Counted from the first letter of the stretch, positions 8,327 to 16,454 are shown. The stretch is 31,256 bases of DNA from JBLHLB01 sp047618505 (GCA_047618505.1 JBLHLB010000013.1:1-31256); one strand, 5' to 3'. The notes: generated by a model not told the origin, from the sequence alone. A program made the numbers and translations.

Positions 8327-9739
8327 CTAAGCCGAGGGCACGAGGGCGTGTCGGTTCGCCATGGCAATGCCCGACAGCATGGCTCCCACAACACCCAGGT
8401 AGCCCTGGTCCGTGCCGCAGAGAACGAGCCCCTCAATGGGCGTCTTCCCCGTCATGCGCTTGGCGGGGGAGCCGTAGATCGAACCGTCAATGTGACCGGT
8501 GTAGTCCACAACCGTCGTTGGCGTAAAGACGTCCCGGAAGATCGTGTGTGGATTCCAATCGCTGTAGATGGAGCGCGTGGCGGCGATGGCATCGGCACTA
8601 GCCTTGGCCTTGGCGGCGCCGTAGACCTCGGGCCCCTGATCCTTCAGAGCCTTCCACTTGTCGTGGTGGGCCAGGACCGTTTGACGCACCATGCCTTCCT
8701 TCTGGGGGCGTTGAGCCTCGAAGTTTTCTGGACAGGAGAGCACGCCGGAGTTCACGTCGATGAGCGCTTCCGGCCGGCGATAGCGCAGGCGATCCTCGAG
8801 GCAGTAGAAGCTCGTGGCGCAGTCGAATCCAAGCGTCCCTGCCATTCGATCGAGCACAGAGATGGACTCGACAAAGGAAAGCCGTCCGATATCCCCGGGG
8901 TCGATGGATGCGCCGACGTTGGCGTCATCCACCATGCGCGCCGTCTCTACCCAGCCCGCAGAGGAGAGCAAGGTGTCGCACTCCAGCTCTTCGCCACTGT
9001 CGAGGACGACACCGACTACACGACCGGCATCGGTCTTGATCTGTGCCACGCCGGAGCGCGTGCGAACTTCGCCGCCCAATCCGCGGTAGCGCTTAATTAG
9101 CAAGTTGAGCACGGGGCGAATACCACCCTCGGGCCGCGAAAGCCCCTCCAGAAGAATGCTCTGAAACAGAATCGCGAACTGGTTCCAGTCGCAATCGTCC
9201 TCGCGCGCGCTGCCGTAGAAACAGATCGGCAACATCAAGAACTCGATCAGCAGGGGATCGCTGATGTGCTCGGCGAGCACCGCGCGGGCGCTGACATCGG
9301 TCACATTGTCTTCGCGCAATTCGTGGCCTTTGACAAGCTCAACGATCCTTTGGAAGCCGTCCATCTGGGCGGGGAACTCGCGCTCCACTTCCGATTCGAA
9401 GAAGCTGAAGTCATTGGTGAACTTCAGGCGCACGCCGGGGAAGACCAACTCGGATTGACGGTGGGGCCCGAGCTGCAGCTCCTCATGACGAATGCGCAGT
9501 TGCCGCAGGATCTTCGTCAAGGGCGCGCCCTTTGTGCGCGGCGGCACGTAATTCGTCAGCGCATGCAGGCCCACATCGAAAGGACGACCCGCCTTCGTGT
9601 AGAAGGAATTGAGGCCGCCCCAAAGAGCGTGGCGTTCCAGGATCAGGACACGCCGATCAAATTGAGCTAGACGAATGCCCGCGGCCAGGCCACTCATGCC
9701 TGCGCCGATGACGATCGTGTCGTAGCGCTTTGTTGTCAC
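8327..9739 (-). CDS. CrtI/CrtISO-like FAD-dependent oxidoreductase (first copy)
   Basis: A 470-residue flavoprotein. The N-terminal FAD motif VIGAGMSGLAAGIRLA ends in LILERH and is followed by WGGLNSFY. The C-terminal FAD contact reads GLVLCGTDQGYLGVVG. It belongs to the same superfamily as its neighbour at 6769-8289 but differs clearly from it along its length, so the two are paralogues and not a recent duplication. The start is GTG at 9739 (MTTKRYD), 44 nt after the ACP stop. In the cluster it probably changes oxidation state or double-bond geometry of an ACP-bound or free polyene chain. A role in carotenoid synthesis is less likely because no terpenoid genes accompany it. Confidence 0.8.
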   Translation of the reverse strand: MTTKRYDTIVIGAGMSGLAAGIRLAQFDRRVLILERHALWGGLNSFYTKAGRPFDVGLHALTNYVPPRTKGAPLTKILRQLRIRHEELQLGPHRQSELVFPGVRLKFTNDFSFFESEVEREFPAQMDGFQRIVELVKGHELREDNVTDVSARAVLAEHISDPLLIEFLMLPICFYGSAREDDCDWNQFAILFQSILLEGLSRPEGGIRPVLNLLIKRYRGLGGEVRTRSGVAQIKTDAGRVVGVVLDSGEELECDTLLSSAGWVETARMVDDANVGASIDPGDIGRLSFVESISVLDRMAGTLGFDCATSFYCLEDRLRYRRPEALIDVNSGVLSCPENFEAQRPQKEGMVRQTVLAHHDKWKALKDQGPEVYGAAKAKASADAIAATRSIYSDWNPHTIFRDVFTPTTVVDYTGHIDGSIYGSPAKRMTGKTPIEGLVLCGTDQGYLGVVGAMLSGIAMANRHALVPSA

Positions 9740-9783
9740 GGGATGTTCCGGTGGGCGCGCGGGGCGCTCATCAGATCCGGATC

Positions 9784-10059
9784 CTAGGCCTGCGCGACGA
9801 CGTGCAGCGTCTTGTCGGCAAGCAGCGGATGCAGGTAGTTCGCGCAGCTGTCCATGCTAGCGAGTTCCTTGTAGCTCTCTTCAGGGACTTGGACCTGGTA
9901 CAGCTTGCGGAGCTCCATGACGATGTCGAGGAAGTCCATGGAGTCCAGATCGATCTGGTCCCGCAGGCGCTCCTCGTTGTTGAGGCTGGTGAGGTCCTCG
10001 TCCGGCGCGATCATGGCGATAATGTCCAGAACGGCGACGTACACTTCTTCGCGTGTCAT
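9784..10059 (-). CDS. Acyl carrier protein
   Basis: A small acidic carrier protein of 91 residues. The attachment site is Ser40 in the motif LDSMDF, where the phosphopantetheinyl transferase of the same operon would load the 4'-phosphopantetheine arm. The DSMDF variant differs from the DSLDxV of housekeeping AcpP, which fits a specialised ACP. Helix II continues with acidic residues suited to docking on ketosynthases. The ATG is at 10059, 56 nt after the ketosynthase stop. It would carry the growing acyl chain between the FabF-, FabZ- and FabI-like enzymes of this cluster. Confidence 0.9.
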   Translation of the reverse strand: MTREEVYVAVLDIIAMIAPDEDLTSLNNEERLRDQIDLDSMDFLDIVMELRKLYQVQVPEESYKELASMDSCANYLHPLLADKTLHVVAQA

Positions 10060-10115
10060 GACTAGGGTTGCTGGGTTCGGATGTTTGAGGGGATGGAAAC
10101 TGGGGTCGACGGAGC

Positions 10116-11354
10116 TCAGGCTCCGAAGCTTCGAACGACGACAGCGGAATTGATGCCGAGCATGCCGAAGGACATGTTCAGAATCGTCCGTACCGACCCG
10201 ACGTCCTTGGGCTCGTTGATTACGAGGCCGCGGATATCACACTCGGGGTCGAGATTGTCGATGTTGATCGTGGGGTGGACGATGCCATCCGTGAAGGAGG
10301 GCAGGTTCCCGGCCAATTCGAGGGCGCCGGCGGCACCCATGGCGTGGCCGATGTAGCTCTTGGTGTTGTTGACCCAGACGTTCTCGGAGTCCCCGAACAC
10401 TTCGTTCACGGCGCCGCACTCGATCACATCGCCGGAGGGCGTGGAGGTCGCGTGGGTGGACACGATGTCGATCTGGCCCGGCTCAAGGCCAGCGCTCTTG
10501 AGGGCGCCGCGCATGCAGGCGTTTTGCCCGGCGGCGTCAGGCAGGACAAAGTCCGTTCCGTCCGAGTTGACGTGGTACCCGATGACTTCGGCATAGATGC
10601 GAGCGCCGCGGCGCTGGGCGTCTTCAAGACGTTCCAGGGTGTAGAGGCAGCCGCCTTCTGAGACCACGATGCCGCCGCGATCCTTGTCGAAGGGTCGCGA
10701 AGCCTTGGTGGCGTCGGCGTGGCTTGCGAGGGCGCCCTCGGCCTTGAAGCTGGCGAAGATGCCGAAGGTGTGGATGCTTTCGGAAACACCGCCGCCGAGG
10801 GCCACGTCGATCTGGTCGAGCTGCAGCATCTGCATGCCCTGGATCAGCCCGAGGTTGCCCGCTGCGCAGGCGCCGCCGAGGCTGTAGGCCGGACCATGTA
10901 GCCCCATGTTCAAGGTAATCTCCCCGGCCGGGTTGTTGGCCACCGTGCGGGGATTGTGGTGGTGCGACCAGTAGCTCAGGTCGAAGCCGAACTTGGCGAC
11001 TTCGTGGATCTCGTTCTCGGTCTCAACGTTGCCGTGTTCCGTGGTCCCCGTGTAAACACCGATTCGAGCCCGATCGACCGTGTCCAAGTCGATTCCGGAG
11101 TCTTGAAGGCTCTCGTTTGCACACCAAACGGCGATGGAGCCTGCCCGCGTTCCGCGGCGGACTTCCTTGCGCTTCTGGTGCCGCAAGGCGTTGTAGTCGC
11201 AGACTCCGGCGTGGGTCTTGCCGAAGTGGCGGATCTCGTAGTCCGTGATTCCAGACTTACCGGCCAGGAGGTTGGTCCGGATCTCGTCGAGGGAGTTGCC
11301 GTTGGGGCTGGTCAAGCCGATGCCCGTGATGACGACGCGGGGGAGGTTATTCAT
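10116..11354 (-). CDS. FabF-like beta-ketoacyl-ACP synthase
   Basis: A 412-residue condensing enzyme, the usual FabF/KAS II length. The triad is complete: Cys163 in GGACAAGN, His301 in STHATSTPSGD and His337 in NNTKSYIGHAMGAAG, with Lys332 before it. It extends an acyl-ACP with malonyl-ACP by decarboxylative Claisen condensation. The start at 11354 is preceded by AGGAG and overlaps the regulator stop by 8 nt; the open frame runs on to 11606, but that part lies within the regulator gene. The Cys-site context (GGACAAGN) is not the textbook SACATG of FabF, which suggests a specialised ketosynthase like those of aryl polyene or ladderane-type clusters. A housekeeping FabF is unlikely. Confidence 0.9.
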   Translation of the reverse strand: MNNLPRVVITGIGLTSPNGNSLDEIRTNLLAGKSGITDYEIRHFGKTHAGVCDYNALRHQKRKEVRRGTRAGSIAVWCANESLQDSGIDLDTVDRARIGVYTGTTEHGNVETENEIHEVAKFGFDLSYWSHHHNPRTVANNPAGEITLNMGLHGPAYSLGGACAAGNLGLIQGMQMLQLDQIDVALGGGVSESIHTFGIFASFKAEGALASHADATKASRPFDKDRGGIVVSEGGCLYTLERLEDAQRRGARIYAEVIGYHVNSDGTDFVLPDAAGQNACMRGALKSAGLEPGQIDIVSTHATSTPSGDVIECGAVNEVFGDSENVWVNNTKSYIGHAMGAAGALELAGNLPSFTDGIVHPTINIDNLDPECDIRGLVINEPKDVGSVRTILNMSFGMLGINSAVVVRSFGA

Positions 11355-12393
11355 GGCTCCTGGGGCCTCCGTCACTTCCCGCCTGGTACGTGGGTTGATC
11401 GGATGTCTTACCGGCTGCAACTTCTTTGGCAGCTGCCGAAGCGGCAGCCCCGGCGCTGGCCTCTTCTGCCAAGATGCTCGCGGCGAAGGCGCTTTCCGCA
11501 ATTGCCGTGTCCTGGGCCAAGTCGCTTTCGCGCACAGGTCCCGCTCCGAGCGGATGCCCCAACAACACGCGTGCGGGCAGCCCAACGCCCACTTTGAAGG
11601 CGGCATTGACAGCGCGCGAGAGCAGGCTCGCGGGATCTGTCATGGCGTTCTGCACGGCGGAGAAAACCAGCTGCATGACGGCCTCGCCAATGTCGCAGGT
11701 GGTCAGGATCGAGCGCAGGGTCAGCACCCTCGGATCCTTGTCGCCGTGGCGTTCCCGGATGAAGTTCAGGGACCGTTCCGTCATCTGACGAAACTGTTGA
11801 AAGACGACCTGTTCGCGCCGGCGAAAAACTGTCGCGACGATGGTCAGCGCATTGCCAACGGGGGCGTGCAGGTGACAACGGCGTTGGTTGTCGAAGCGAG
11901 AAGAAACCGCACCCCACTCCGTCAGTTCGTTCAGGGTCGCGCTCGTCGCCCCCTGGGAAATACCCAGGGTCGAGGCGATCTCCTTGCTGGAAACGGGACA
12001 GCTGCCCAATACAAGCAGGCCCCAGACGCGACCGTGAACACGCTTGAATCCGAAGGTCTTGAAGAAGGTTTCAAAGACCGGCAGCTCCGCGAGCAGCGCC
12101 TCTTCCACGAGGGGAGAGATGGTTTCGTCGGCAGCTTCAGCGGTCCCTGCAGCACCAGTTTCCCCAGCAGCAATCGTCTCTCCGGCACCGCCAAATGTTC
12201 CAGCGCTCGCGCCGTTGGGTGAAGCAGATGCACCGTTCATAGAGCCCGAGGATGCGGAGCCCGAGGATGCGGAGCCCACTAACGCGGCGTCCGCCGCCGA
12301 GGAATCCTGTGACAGGTCCTGGGCAGGCCGGGGCGCAGGCCGGGGAGCAGGCCGGGGAGCAGGTACGGGCGCTGTGTTAGGAGGCGATGCCAT
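11347..12393 (-). CDS. GbsR/MarR-type transcriptional regulator with low-complexity tails
   Basis: A 348-residue protein in which only about residues 92-290 look folded. The winged helix lies around 120-180, with a recognition-helix region STLGISQGATSATLNEL (141-157), the layout of GbsR-type MarR relatives. The first 90 residues are rich in Pro, Ala, Arg, Gly and Ser and are built partly from tandem repeats; the last 45 are Ala-rich. The frame opens with ATG at 12393, where I see no good ribosome-binding site. M52 (12240) is an alternative start that would drop the Pro-Arg repeats. It is the first gene of the cluster, overlaps the ketosynthase start, and has a large palindrome just upstream, so it probably controls itself and the operon. 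Confidence 0.8.
   Translation of the reverse strand: MASPPNTAPVPAPRPAPRPAPRPAQDLSQDSSAADAALVGSASSGSASSGSMNGASASPNGASAGTFGGAGETIAAGETGAAGTAEAADETISPLVEEALLAELPVFETFFKTFGFKRVHGRVWGLLVLGSCPVSSKEIASTLGISQGATSATLNELTEWGAVSSRFDNQRRCHLHAPVGNALTIVATVFRRREQVVFQQFRQMTERSLNFIRERHGDKDPRVLTLRSILTTCDIGEAVMQLVFSAVQNAMTDPASLLSRAVNAAFKVGVGLPARVLLGHPLGAGPVRESDLAQDTAIAESAFAASILAEEASAGAAASAAAKEVAAGKTSDQPTYQAGSDGGPRSHE
12244..12273. repeat. 15-bp tandem repeat, two copies
   Basis: Two identical copies of a 15-bp unit (GCCCGAGGATGCGGA) lie in the 5' part of the regulator gene and encode an SGSAS-type Ser-Gly-Ala repeat. The period is a multiple of three, so copy-number change would keep the frame. Confidence 0.85.
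12323..12358. repeat. 12-bp tandem repeat, three copies
   Basis: Three near-identical 12-bp units (GCAGGCCGGGGC or ...GA) lie within the start of the regulator gene and encode the PAPR repeats of residues 11-24. A fourth partial unit follows. The unit is in frame. Confidence 0.9.
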
Positions 12394-12411
12394 GGTGTCT
12401 GAGAGGGGGTG

Positions 12412-12449
12412 TGCTCACGGAGTTCAAGAATTCTTGATATCCGTGAGCA
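12412..12449. promoter_or_regulatory. 38-bp near-perfect palindrome, probable operator
   Basis: An inverted repeat centred between 12430 and 12431. Outer arms are TGCTCACGGA (12412-12421) and TCCGTGAGCA (12440-12449). The core TCAAGAATTCTTGA (12424-12437) is itself a perfect 14-bp palindrome. Seventeen of 19 base pairs match; only 12422/12439 and 12423/12438 do not. The centre is 38 nt upstream of the regulator ATG on the minus strand, where a promoter would be expected. It looks like an operator for the GbsR/MarR-type protein encoded right behind it; that pairing is inference. Confidence 0.85.
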
Positions 12450-12509
12450 GGGCGGAGTTTTGACACGCAAAGCCCCCCAGATCCAGCAGGAACCACGAAA
12501 ATGGCTCCC

Positions 12510-12532
12510 CAGCCCCCAAAACGAGGGGGCTG
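12510..12532 (-). terminator. GC-rich hairpin after the 12564-14237 gene
   Basis: A perfect 8-bp stem, CAGCCCCC (12510-12517) with GGGGGCTG (12525-12532), and a 7-nt loop. It lies 32 nt past the stop of the minus-strand gene ending at 12564 and before the ole-cluster operator. The following minus-strand sequence has only a short T stretch (ATTTTC), so termination strength is uncertain. Confidence 0.55.
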
Positions 12533-12563
12533 CACCCTCTACTTTACATTGGAATGCAGCTTC

Positions 12564-14237
12564 TTAGTTCTGAGCATCCGTCAGGGCTGACCTCCGGAGT
12601 TCCTGGGGAGAGAGGGTGAGGTCCGCGCTGGCGCCCGCCAGGAAGTCCAGCCGCACGTCACCTGAGGACCCTGGTGAACCTGGTGACACGCGGACTTCCA
12701 GAGGTCGTTGCAAGCCCCGGGCGCGATCCGGAGTACTCGCTGGACGGTGGCCTGAGCCGACGGCCGCTGGGGTGCCTCCGCCCAGGTCCCACTGGGATCC
12801 GGAGAGGGCGCCCAGGCTGACTTCGCAGTCTCGATCGACCACCAGGCGAATCGTTGTCCCAAGATCGGCTTCAAAGCCGAAGCCCGCGGATTGTCCGCCG
12901 CCACCCCTGCGCACTCCAATCGTCATCCAGGTTGTAGGGGGTGGCCGCATCCCAAAAAACAGCCCCAGGGGAAGGGGCGCCCCCATCTCATCCACGACTC
13001 CGGTCCTTACTGCAATCTCTCTGGACCGTCCCAGGGGAGTGGGGTCGGGAGCGGGATCGGGTGGGTGGAAAGGGAGAGTTGCGCTTGTCTGTGCCGAAGC
13101 GAATCGGGAGTTAGGTCGAAGGTTTCTCGCCTGCGACCTCCCGAGATTGACTGGCGCCGAAGGAGACGAATCTCCCACCGGGTCGCGCAGCTCAAACTCC
13201 AACCAGGTCGAGTCGCTGGGGGAGACGAGCACAAGGACGGAACGACAGTGAACCACATTCCCAAAGCGAGCTGTGATCAAGAGCCGCTTGAGCCCCGGCC
13301 GTAGCCCCGCAAAATGGAACCCTCCATTTCGATCGCAGTTCGCCAGAGCCTCGGGTTCCCAGCGCCTCCCTACGAGACCACCCAGAGCCTCAGCGTCACT
13401 TCTCTCGCTCGCAGCTGCGCTGCTTACGTCGTGTGGAGTGTTGCCAGTAGTTTGTCCAGTAGTTTGTCCAGTAGCTTGCCGGGAATGTCCCATTCCTATT
13501 CCTCCATGAGCGCTTTTGCGTTCCACGCGCACAGCGGCCTGGAACACGCTCCCTTCGGCCTCCAGATTTTCCGCGGTTTCGCCATGGAGCCGAAGCGTTC
13601 CTCCGAGGCTGCCTCCACGAACGACACGGACAACCAGGGGAGACGAATCTTCCGCGCGCAGCACCAACTTGTCTGCGACCGTAACGAAGGGCGGTAGCAC
13701 TTCGAGTTGAGCCCGCACTCGCACCGCGCCATTCCCAAAGCCAAACCGTCCGTCCGCTTGACTCCGTCCTCGTTCTACTCTGCCACCGGCGCGACGGAGC
13801 CGAAGCTCAACCCCCGGACATGGCTGCCCATTCCCGTCAATCACCAGGACCTCCAGGGATCCGCCCCGAGCCCACTTCGGCGGGGTCCGGTTGGGGATCT
13901 CATCCATCCAATTCAGGTCCGGAGCTTCCGAGGGCGAGCGCCGCTCGAGCCCAGTTTCCATGGGCCTGTTCATTCGCCTAGTCGGTGGGTCTGTCACCGG
14001 CGGATTGGCTGGACGGGCGAGCGGCTCTTCGGCTGATCTCGCTCCGTCAACCCGTTCCATTTGGGCCGGACTCACAGGCTGAATCTGCGCCCCGGGATCC
14101 CCCTCTTGTCCCAGCAATGCCTCGAGCAACAATGCCCCGAGCAACAGTGCCCCGAGCAACAGTGCCCCGAGCAGCAAGCTCAGAGCTACTGCCAGCCCGC
14201 CAAGAATCGGCGCCCGCTTGATCGATGTGTTTCCCAC
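12564..14237 (-). CDS. Membrane-anchored protein with carboxypeptidase regulatory-like domain
   Basis: A 557-residue protein of unknown function. It starts with GTG at 14237. Residues 11-42 form one long hydrophobic segment made of repeated LLLGA units, a membrane anchor or uncleaved signal. A Pro/Arg-rich linker runs to about 125. Residues 126-190 (GGSLEVLVIDGNGQPCPGVELRLRR onward in shorter pieces: GGSLEVLVID, then GQPCPGVELRL) look like a carboxypeptidase regulatory-like beta-sandwich, and a second similar unit follows around 205-340. The rest is low-complexity sequence and beta-rich segments. It probably lies outside the cytoplasm. The coding sequence contains two tandem-repeat tracts. 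No enzyme motif is visible, and it follows the ATP-grasp gene by 97 nt in the same direction. Confidence 0.65.
   Translation of the reverse strand: MGNTSIKRAPILGGLAVALSLLLGALLLGALLLGALLLEALLGQEGDPGAQIQPVSPAQMERVDGARSAEEPLARPANPPVTDPPTRRMNRPMETGLERRSPSEAPDLNWMDEIPNRTPPKWARGGSLEVLVIDGNGQPCPGVELRLRRAGGRVERGRSQADGRFGFGNGAVRVRAQLEVLPPFVTVADKLVLRAEDSSPLVVRVVRGGSLGGTLRLHGETAENLEAEGSVFQAAVRVERKSAHGGIGMGHSRQATGQTTGQTTGNTPHDVSSAAASERSDAEALGGLVGRRWEPEALANCDRNGGFHFAGLRPGLKRLLITARFGNVVHCRSVLVLVSPSDSTWLEFELRDPVGDSSPSAPVNLGRSQARNLRPNSRFASAQTSATLPFHPPDPAPDPTPLGRSREIAVRTGVVDEMGAPLPLGLFFGMRPPPTTWMTIGVRRGGGGQSAGFGFEADLGTTIRLVVDRDCEVSLGALSGSQWDLGGGTPAAVGSGHRPASTPDRARGLQRPLEVRVSPGSPGSSGDVRLDFLAGASADLTLSPQELRRSALTDAQN
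13444..13479. repeat. 12-bp tandem repeat, three copies
   Basis: Three copies of CCAGTAGTTTGT (the last diverged by a few bases) lie inside the 12564-14237 gene and encode the TGQT repeats of a linker. They are in frame. Confidence 0.85.
14116..14175. repeat. 15-bp tandem repeat, four copies
   Basis: Four units of the type AGTGCCCCGAGCAAC, with one or two differences between copies, encode the repeated LLLGA block of the N-terminal membrane segment of the 12564-14237 gene. Copy-number change would lengthen or shorten the hydrophobic helix by five residues per unit. Confidence 0.9.
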
Positions 14238-14334
14238 AGGGAGGAGACCGATTCAAGCCGGCGCGAGTGTCTGCCCGCTTCCTGTTTTCTTGGCATCGAT
14301 CGAATCTGCGCCGATCGACCGCTCCGCAATGGCG

Positions 14335-15402
14335 CTATTTCCAACCCGCGTCGTAACTGCGACCCAGTTTCACGATTCGATCAATCAACTCCTCATAGGA
14401 AACGCCATCCGCCTCGGCCGATTCGGCAAAGTCCTCGCCATAGGTGATGTCGGGGTTGGGGTTCGCTTCCAGGAAGTAGTAAGTGTTGTCCGGCCGCAGA
14501 CGCAGATCCAGTCGCGCATAGCCCGACAGGCCCAGGGATCGATAGGCCTGTTTGGCCGCCGCGGAAATCTCACGCTCCAGTTTCGTGCTCAAACCCTCGG
14601 CGCGCTTATTCTGAACCCCGAGCTTCTGTTGGTACTTCACGTCCCACTTGATCCGCCGCGTGGCGATCAGCGGTTGCCCCTTGGGTAGCTTGGGAATGCA
14701 GAGCTCCCACAGGGGAAAGGTCTTGAGACGATCGTTCCCCAGCACGCCGATGTAGAACTCGCGTCCATCGATGTATTCCTCGGCAATGGCATCGGTGCAG
14801 ATTTCCTCGTGGATGTAGAGCACACGGTCCTCGAGTTGTTTGTCGCTGTGCACGATCGAATCCAGCGAGATACCAAGGGAGGCTTCCTCCACCGCCGACT
14901 TGATAAACAGCGGGTACTTCAGGTGCGGCGGTAGATCTACCACGCGCCCATGCACGAAGCGCGCAAAGGCGGGCACCGGCACGCCATCGTGTTTCAGGAT
15001 CTTCTTCGAAAGGTCCTTGTCCCGTGCCAGGGTCATTCCCTGGGGGTTGCAACCCGTGTAGTTCTGCTTGAGCAGCTCAAGGTAGCTGACCACATGTTGG
15101 TCGTAGTGCGCTGCCCCGTGGAATTCCGTGGTCAGGTTGAAGAGCACATCCGGGCGGAACTCCAGCACGCCCTTGCGAATCGCCTCCACATCGTCCGGCA
15201 CGCCCAGGACCTGCACATCGTACCCAATGTCGCGTAGGGCGGTCCAAACATCGAACTCCGCCCGCCATTCGGAGATCTCCGCATCGCTCAGACCTTCGAT
15301 GGATTCCTTTGGCACGAGATCTTCGTGGCAGAGAAGCTGCACGCGGACCTTCTTGGTGCGCTTTTTGACGGTCGATCTCGCAGCGGGTTTGAGTGTAGCC
15401 AT
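14335..15402 (-). CDS. ATP-grasp ligase, D-alanine-D-alanine ligase-like
   Basis: A 355-residue ATP-grasp enzyme. Marks include a preATP-grasp N-terminal domain, an LFIKSAVEEASLGIS segment (ATP-binding lysine and glycine-rich loop), EEYIDGREFYIG, a YARLDLRL strand and the metal/ATP-binding EANPNPDI near the C-terminus. The overall order fits D-Ala-D-Ala ligase relatives (Ddl), but the sequence is longer at both ends and the substrate-binding loop does not let me assign a substrate. It could ligate another amino acid or peptide. It starts at the ATG at 15402, 17 nt after the stop of the metallopeptidase gene, so the two probably share a transcript. A housekeeping Ddl in a mur cluster is unlikely from this context. 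Confidence 0.75.
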   Translation of the reverse strand: MATLKPAARSTVKKRTKKVRVQLLCHEDLVPKESIEGLSDAEISEWRAEFDVWTALRDIGYDVQVLGVPDDVEAIRKGVLEFRPDVLFNLTTEFHGAAHYDQHVVSYLELLKQNYTGCNPQGMTLARDKDLSKKILKHDGVPVPAFARFVHGRVVDLPPHLKYPLFIKSAVEEASLGISLDSIVHSDKQLEDRVLYIHEEICTDAIAEEYIDGREFYIGVLGNDRLKTFPLWELCIPKLPKGQPLIATRRIKWDVKYQQKLGVQNKRAEGLSTKLEREISAAAKQAYRSLGLSGYARLDLRLRPDNTYYFLEANPNPDITYGEDFAESAEADGVSYEELIDRIVKLGRSYDAGWK

Positions 15403-15419
15403 GGTTGTCGTTTCGTCGC

Positions 15420-16454
15420 CTAACGCGAGAGCTTGGTGCCACCCCGGGCAAGCGCCCGCAGTGTGCTTCGAATCATAGGGATCAGAGTGTCCAGAGCGAA
15501 GGCCCCGGATTGAAGCGGTTCCCCTAGGCCCAATTCGCGGGCGTGCTGGATCATCCAGCCGATGACTTGGTCGCAGGTGTAGGCGTCGCAGTTCAGGGCT
15601 TCAGCGGCCTGCTGGGCCAGGCTCTTGCGATCCCTCTGCAGCAATTGGGCAGCCTTGGCGTTGCGGATCCAAGGTCGACCCGGGTGGAAGTTCTTTTGGA
15701 GGGCGGAGTCGAAGGGGGGAGTCGCCTCGCGCCTGTGCTTACGACGCCGCGCCCGGTAGTGCTCGCCCAGGGTAATTCCCAATTTCCCGACGGGCTCGCA
15801 TTCTTCGCGTGAGCTTACGGACGCTCGCTCGCCTCGAATCGAATCCATCAACTCGTCCAGCACCTCAAGTTTGCGCCCCGCTTCCGTCCCCCCATAGCGT
15901 GCCCGCCAACGGCCGCGCGAGCCGAGCCAAACCGCGAAGGTCTCGGCGAAGTCCTCGGCGGGATGGCTCTGGGCATACCACCGATCCAGGTGTTGCACAA
16001 AGTCCTGGGAACGCGGCTCCACCACGTAGCGACGCCGGTAGGTCTCCGAGCGCTTACCGAAGGTCTGCCGATAGATCGCGCGCCTTGAGAGGTGAAAGGC
16101 CGTGTCTACCGCGTGACCCGCTTCGTGCCTGAGCAGAGCAGTGCATTCCTTGGCCGTAGAGCCCTCGGCCCAGAGCATCTGCGTGCGTTCGAGCTTCACC
16201 AGGCGCGGATCACCGAGGTAGAAGGGCAGCGCAATGCCCGGGACACCATCGGGGGAAAACCAGTCGGTGGAGAGCCAGACATGGGGTCGCAAGCGGATCT
16301 CACAGCGCTTTAGATCCGCCATCAGGCCGTCGATGCGCGGACCCAGGGTTCCGTGATTCGACCGCAGTCCAAGGCTATCGATCGGCAGTTCTAGCAACTC
16401 CGCATCGCCGAGCGTGCGCCACCTCCGCCGTGAGCTCCGCCCTGTGCTGCTCAC
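15420..16454 (-). CDS. Putative zinc-binding metallopeptidase (HEXXH)
   Basis: A 344-residue protein with the zinc motif H110-E-A-G-H114 and, about 50 residues later, HPAEDFAETFAVW (164-176), where E167 or E171 could be the third ligand. This resembles a family of putative zinc peptidases of unknown substrate. No signal peptide is visible, so it is probably cytoplasmic. The last 110 residues are basic and then helical. It starts with GTG at 16454, overlapping the oleA stop as GTGA, and precedes the ATP-grasp gene. The peptidase plus ATP-grasp pair suggests linked peptide-bond chemistry, but no function can be assigned. Why it is coupled to oleA is not clear. Confidence 0.65.
   Translation of the reverse strand: MSSTGRSSRRRWRTLGDAELLELPIDSLGLRSNHGTLGPRIDGLMADLKRCEIRLRPHVWLSTDWFSPDGVPGIALPFYLGDPRLVKLERTQMLWAEGSTAKECTALLRHEAGHAVDTAFHLSRRAIYRQTFGKRSETYRRRYVVEPRSQDFVQHLDRWYAQSHPAEDFAETFAVWLGSRGRWRARYGGTEAGRKLEVLDELMDSIRGERASVSSREECEPVGKLGITLGEHYRARRRKHRREATPPFDSALQKNFHPGRPWIRNAKAAQLLQRDRKSLAQQAAEALNCDAYTCDQVIGWMIQHARELGLGEPLQSGAFALDTLIPMIRSTLRALARGGTKLSR

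Noticed and set aside
6769..9739. Carotenoid biosynthesis cluster
   Set aside because: Only the CrtI-like flavoproteins fit; there is no phytoene synthase, prenyltransferase or cyclase, and all neighbours are fatty-acid or Ole enzymes.
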